A program made the translations under genes and the position numbers. A DNA stretch of 16,749 nt from JBCCFW01 sp039029535. Its GTDB lineage: Bacteria; Acidobacteriota; JBCCFW01. The stretch lies in contig JBCCFW010000167.1 of NCBI GenBank assembly GCA_039029535.1, positions 1-16,749 on the forward strand. Direction: 5' to 3'. The notes beneath the pieces are model-generated. The model saw nothing but the letters and a program-made list of their open reading frames with translations, did not search any database and had not been told where the DNA came from. Of this stretch, positions 14,801-16,749 are shown piece after piece; positions within the stretch are counted from its first letter, which is position 1; every line of letters starts with the position of its first letter.

Positions 14801-16749
14801 CGACGGTGCCGACAACGACGCGGACACGCTCATCGACTGCATGGATCCGGACTGCGCTGGCGAGACCGGTGCGGGTGGTGAGACCTGCGAGTCGCCGGAG
14901 ATGACCTGCAACGACGACGCCGACAACGACGCCGACGGCCTGACCGACTGCGCCGACACCGACTGCATCGGCAGCACCGGTGCCGGTGGCGAGGCCTGTG
15001 AGCCGGGCGTCGAGACCACCTGCGCGGACGGTGGCGACAACGACCGCGACGGTCTCGTCGACTGCGACGACCCCGACTGCCTGATGTCGATGTTCTGCGA
15101 GAACGGCACGAACTGCGCCGACGGTCTCGACAACGACGCCGACGGCGACATCGATTGCGGTGACACCGACTGCCTCGGCACGGCCGGTCCCGGCGGCTTC
15201 ATCTGCGAGGACCCGGAGACCACCTGCAACGACGGTGGCGACAACGACGTCGACGGTCTCATCGACTGCCTGGACCCCGACTGCATCGGTGGCGGCCTCT
15301 GTGAGGCCGGCAACTGTGCCGACGGCCTGGACAACGACGCGGACACGCTGACCGACTGTGCCGATCCCGACTGCATCGGCGACACCGGTGCCGGCGGCGA
15401 GACCTGCGAGATCCCCGAGGTCACTTGCAACGACGGCGATGACAACGACGGTGACGGCGACGTCGACTGCGCGGACGCGGACTGCATCGGGGCCGCGACC
15501 TGTGAGGTCGGCAACTGCGCCGACGGCCTGGACAACGACGCGGACACGCTGACTGACTGCGCCGATCCCGAGTGCGTCGGTGACGTCGGTGCCGGTGGCG
15601 AGACCTGCGAGATCCCCGAAGCCACCTGCGACGACGGTGGTGACAACGACGGCGACACGCTGACCGACTGTGCCGACCCCGACTGCATCGGCGCGATCGG
15701 CCCGGGCGGTGGCTTCTTCTGCGAGATCCCAGAAGCGAACTGCAACGACGGCTCCGACAACGACGGTGACGGTGACGTCGACTGCGTCGATGCCGACTGT
15801 GCGGGCTCGATGTTCTGCGAGACGGGCGCGAACTGCGCCGATGGTCTCGACAACGATGTCGACCTCCTCACCGACTGCGCTGATCCCGACTGCGTCGGTG
15901 AGCTCGGACCCGGTGGCGAGACCTGCGAGATGCCGGAGGCCACCTGCGACGACGCGGCCGACAACGACGCCGACGGCGTCATCGACTGCGCCGACATCGA
16001 CTGCAACGGTCTGCCGGGCCCGGGTGGCATCACCTGCGAGTTCCCGGAGATGACCTGCGACGACGGCGACGACAACGACGCCGACGGCAACGTCGACTGT
16101 CTCGACGCGGACTGCGACGGTCTCCTGGGTCCGGGTGGCATCACCTGCGAGTTCCCGGAGATGACCTGCGACGACGGCGACGACAACGACGCCGACGGTC
16201 TCATCGACTGTGCCGATCCGAACTGCGACGGCCTGCTCGGTCCGGGCCCCTCGATCTGCGAGAACCCCGAGACCACCTGCGACGACGCGGCCGACAACGA
16301 CGCCGACACCTTGGCCGACTGCCTCGACCCGGACTGCGCCGGTGCGGCGGGCCCGGGCGGGTTCACCTGCGAGAACCCGGAGGCGACGCTCTGTGCCGAC
16401 GGTGGTGACAACGACGCCGACGGCCTCATCGACTGCGCCGACCCGGACTGCGCCGGCACGGCGATGTGCGAGATGCCGGAGACGACCTGTGACGACGCCT
16501 TCGACAACGACGCCGACACGACGGTCGACTGTCTCGATGCCGACTGCGCGGGCCTGGCTGGTCCGGGTGGCTTCCTCTGCGAGAACCCCGAGGCGACGCT
16601 CTGCGCCGACGGCGGCGACAACGATGCCGACGGTCTCATCGACTGTGCCGACCCGGACTGTGCCGGCTCGGGCACCTGTGATTTCCCGGAGGCGACCTGC
16701 GATGACGGCATCGACAACGACGCCGACACGCTGACCGACTGCAACGACG
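8895..16749 (+). CDS. Giant Asp/Cys-rich repeat lipoprotein, 3' end beyond the window
   Basis: One frame runs without a stop from ATG 8895 to the window end, at least 2,618 codons. Residues 1-23 are a lipoprotein signal with the lipobox L-V-A-C and lipidated Cys23, so the protein should be membrane-anchored and exported. Residues about 24-184 are a beta-rich domain that I do not recognise. Residues 185-568 carry about 16 TSP3-like CP motifs. From residue 574 to the end there are about 61 units of a four-cysteine motif, CxDGxDNDxDGxxDC, followed by xDxDC and a linker. The DxDxDG loops resemble calcium sites of TSP3, dockerin and MopE-type metal-binding repeats. GGGAG precedes the ATG at 8895. 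An in-frame ATG at 8850 would add 15 residues. A calcium-stiffened surface rod or adhesin is inferred, and no function is shown. Confidence 0.88.
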   Translation, partial: MTNVRRYLGFIFAVVAVVALVACSGSRQATVPGASAPQTAAELEVSLDGSAIVPIPTVDCQLDPESSAILVTINGLGDGFASRMPAGACIQVALGGIEATPLPNLQIAQVPAGAGCSVGNLCGDGFQIFGSGRLPADGIATFALMTDGYQDEDVSLCVAVVDDSNPASVQVLGQRILVNALEFLDNDEDGIRFAEDNCPCDGNPGQEDADGDGVGDLCDRCPGADDGGDTDLDGFPDNCDNCPMIANPGQFDADDDDVGNECDICPEVFNPDQDPTDTDGDGVADGCDNCPDLANLGQADADVDGLGNACDNCPTVSNSAQVDDDGDGLGNVCDSCPDDAANDQDADGFCADVDNCPMNPNPDQADADADGDGDACDACPDDPDNDVDGDGVCGDVDNCPDDPNADQADADSDGFGDACDACPLDMVMDADVDGVCGNVDNCPFAFNPGQEDEDGDGVGDVCDSCPTDADNDSDGDAICADGGGDGIAGNENCTGGDTTNCDDNCPTDANADQADTDGDTVGDACDPCPADTLNDADGDGVCGDVDNCPDVSNAGQLDTDMDGVGEICDEATACADGIDQDGDGLIDCDDPECASAACPEAGNCNDGFDNDADGATDCADTDCRGDTNCPETGNCDDGIDNDFDGATDCADTMCAGDPACPEADNCGDGVDNDLDGDFDCFDADCAGTVNCEPGNCGDGIDNDMDGPFDCSDPDCAGDPLCPETTPNCNDNVDNDLDGLTDCGDRDCNGDPACPEAGNCQDMNDNDEDGLFDCADPDCFGIPDCPEAGNCNDTLDQDSDGLTDCADPDCNGSPDCPETGNCADGNDNDFDGATDCADTNCLLDPACPEMGNCTDGLDNDGDGPIDCNDPDCYGDAACPELCMDGIDNDADGATDCADVDCAGDLACPENPNCADGVDNDLDGATDCADAECNGTIDCPETGNCTDMNDNDGDGLFDCQDDDCNGDPACPEGAGTLGTCGDGRDNDGDGDVDCADVDCDGGIGPAGGICQNPETDCADGEDNDADTLTDCDDDDCDGTATCEAGNCADGADNDGDTLTDCQDDDCVGETGAGGETCEFPEATCDDGDDNDGDTLVDCQDPDCAGSTGAGGETCETPEVTCTDGDDNDGDGDADCADADCAGTMFCEQGNCADGLDNDVDGDIDCADADCDGAMGPGGETCEPAGETLCADGFDNDGDGDVDCADADCLGAGTCETGNCADGADNDGDTMTDCADPDCAGETGAGGETCESPETSCNDGDDNDADGDVDCDDADCFAAGGCETGNCADGADNDMDGAIDCADLDCIGDLGPAGETCEIPEATCDDGEDNDNDGDVDCLDADCVGSFVCEQGNCNDGFDNDMDGDVDCADDECIGATGAGGEDCEMPEATCDDGADNDGDGDIDCADADCAGSADCEAGNCADGADNDMDGDTDCEDADCLGETGPAGETCEMPEVTCDDGFDNDVDGMIDCVDDDCDGMVGPGGELCEANEMLCADGADNDGDTLADCADPDCAGSMFCESGNCADGLDNDVDTLIDCQDPDCTGQLGPGGETCELPEANCADGGDNDGDGDVDCADADCLALGAAGPCESVNCDDAADNDGDTLTDCQDPDCDGLLGPGGITCSVPETDCTDAGDNDGDGDVDCADADCLGDAACEQGNCADGVDNDADTMTDCADPDCLGDVGPGGETCEIPETTCNDGGDNDGDGDADCADADCIGQLDGGGVLCQMPEALCNDGGDNDGDGLIDCADADCLMTMFCETGTNCADGMDNDVDGDIDCADSDCLGTAGPGGFICESPEMDCTDGGDNDADGDVDCADADCIDTASCENGPINCADGLDNDADTVTDCADPECVGFTGAGGETCEMPEVTCDDGADNDGDGDVDCADADCGGAPNCETGANCSDGIDNDADGDIDCADPECLGMPGPGGVPACEMPEASCLDGLDNDGDGDIDCNDADCAGPACEQGNCADGADNDADTLIDCMDPDCAGETGAGGETCESPEMTCNDDADNDADGLTDCADTDCIGSTGAGGEACEPGVETTCADGGDNDRDGLVDCDDPDCLMSMFCENGTNCADGLDNDADGDIDCGDTDCLGTAGPGGFICEDPETTCNDGGDNDVDGLIDCLDPDCIGGGLCEAGNCADGLDNDADTLTDCADPDCIGDTGAGGETCEIPEVTCNDGDDNDGDGDVDCADADCIGAATCEVGNCADGLDNDADTLTDCADPECVGDVGAGGETCEIPEATCDDGGDNDGDTLTDCADPDCIGAIGPGGGFFCEIPEANCNDGSDNDGDGDVDCVDADCAGSMFCETGANCADGLDNDVDLLTDCADPDCVGELGPGGETCEMPEATCDDAADNDADGVIDCADIDCNGLPGPGGITCEFPEMTCDDGDDNDADGNVDCLDADCDGLLGPGGITCEFPEMTCDDGDDNDADGLIDCADPNCDGLLGPGPSICENPETTCDDAADNDADTLADCLDPDCAGAAGPGGFTCENPEATLCADGGDNDADGLIDCADPDCAGTAMCEMPETTCDDAFDNDADTTVDCLDADCAGLAGPGGFLCENPEATLCADGGDNDADGLIDCADPDCAGSGTCDFPEATCDDGIDNDADTLTDCND
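9447..10598 (+). repeat. TSP3-like repeat array of the giant lipoprotein
   Basis: This encodes residues 185-568. About 16 motifs of the form xCP (mostly DNCP, some DSCP, DACP, DRCP) alternate with DADGDGVGDxC loops. Many copies contain NPDQAD or a close variant, the usual TSP3 spacer. One copy near residues 480-505 is expanded and irregular (DGGGDGIAGNENCTGG). The units vary freely at synonymous sites, so the array is old or has not been recently homogenised. Confidence 0.85.
14151..15218 (+). repeat. 930-nt higher-order duplication within the array
   Basis: 14151-14288 and 15081-15218 are closely similar at an offset of 930 bases (310 residues, nine units). Both carry the rare unit junction LMxMFCExGTN followed by CLGTAGPGGFICE, found nowhere else in the array. 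The following three or so units are also alike before the register is lost, suggesting a block duplication later eroded by small insertions or deletions. Confidence 0.65.
15309..15710 (+). repeat. 201-nt dimer super-repeat within the array
   Basis: The segment from 15309 recurs from 15510, an offset of exactly 201 bases (67 residues). The two copies share long exact runs, including 35 bases beginning with GCCGACGGCCTGGACAACG. The dimer is one short plus one long four-cysteine unit, which appears to be a unit of duplication at this end of the array. Confidence 0.7.
16020..16198 (+). repeat. Recent tandem duplication, 68-nt exact identity at 111-nt offset
   Basis: Bases 16020-16087 and 16131-16198 are identical over 68 positions, an offset of 111 bases or one 37-residue long unit. 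Neighbouring units differ at many synonymous sites, so this pair is probably a recent duplication or conversion and marks a currently active end of the array. Confidence 0.8.

Larger units (their letters stand above)
10614..16749 (+). repeat. Array of about 61 four-cysteine DNDxDG units
   Basis: This encodes residue 574 to the cut end. Each unit holds CxDGxDNDxDG, xxDC, xDxDC and a fourth Cys before a Pro-Glu or Gly-Asn linker. The first 13 units (to about 11825) have a period near 30-31 residues with linkers like CPEAGN. From 11826 short units (about 30, CExGN linker) mostly alternate with long ones (about 37, GPGGETCExPEAT linker), giving a 67-residue super-period. The last stretch (from about 15900) is mostly long units. 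The count is by hand and could be off by one or two. Confidence 0.9.

Noticed and set aside
9364..16734. Plus-strand frames rich in Thr, Pro, Ala and Arg across the array
   Set aside because: They are the +1 shift of the repeat codons (GAC to ACN and so on). The true frame keeps Cys and Asp positions and continues from the lipobox start without a break.
9138..16744. Very long open frames on the minus strand (about 876, 445 and 890 codons) opposite the giant gene
   Set aside because: They are low-complexity shadows (Val/Ala/Gly- or Ser/Pro/Gln-rich) caused by the biased, repeated GAC/TGC/GGC codons of the plus-strand repeats. They have no signal peptide or recognisable domain.
10614..16749. 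CRISPR-like or satellite array
   Set aside because: The periodicity is in codons, units keep one reading frame, synonymous sites vary, and there are no constant repeats separated by unique spacers.
1..16749. tRNA or rRNA genes, insertion sequences, integrase or attachment sites
   Set aside because: None was recognised on either strand by reading. No transposase-like protein or terminal inverted repeats were seen.

Overview
The window is GC-rich throughout. Its mix of genes suggests a large-genome bacterium of the myxobacterial or deltaproteobacterial type, or another lineage with a similar secretome. That is inferred from gene content, not from a marker gene. The clues are an exported beta-propeller with thrombospondin type 3 (TSP3) repeats, a very large Asp/Cys repeat lipoprotein, a textbook sigma-54 promoter, TPR and receiver-domain regulators, and an RNA 3'-phosphate cyclase.

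Region 1 (1-932): the 3' part of rtcA on the plus strand, cut by the window start. It ends in a hairpin shared with the convergent Dps gene. Region 2 (932-4552): four minus-strand genes, read from right to left. They are an AraC-type regulator with a cupin sensor, an exported YVTN-type propeller/TSP3/FnIII-like protein, a small VOC (glyoxalase-fold) protein coupled to it by a GTGA overlap, and a Dps ferritin-like protein. Region 3 (4553-5248): a divergent promoter region, then an exported YHS-domain protein and a hairpin between convergent genes.

Region 4 (5249-7186): a minus-strand operon of a ribbon-helix-helix-like protein, a TPR-like protein and an exported TIMP/NTR-like protein. The first two overlap by TTGA, and a perfect Shine-Dalgarno site lies inside the upstream gene. 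Region 5 (7187-8522): an intergenic stretch with an AT-rich palindrome, then a cytoplasmic protein with receiver, TPR-like and receiver modules.

Region 6 (8523-8894): a 372-base intergenic stretch with a terminator-like hairpin, a consensus -24/-12 sigma-54 promoter and a leader of about 200 nt with several hairpins. Region 7 (8895-16749): one uninterrupted reading frame of more than 2,600 codons, still open at the window end. It encodes a lipoprotein with an unrecognised N-terminal domain, about 16 TSP3-like CP motifs, and about 61 copies (hand count) of a four-cysteine, DxDxDG-like repeat. The repeats change from a regular roughly 30-residue period to an alternating short/long pattern with a 67-residue (201-nt) super-period. 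They also show 930-nt and 111-nt duplications.

The giant lipoprotein and its sigma-54 control region are the most unusual part of the window. A surface-exposed, calcium-dependent, disulphide-rich rod is the likeliest reading, but no function can be assigned from sequence alone.
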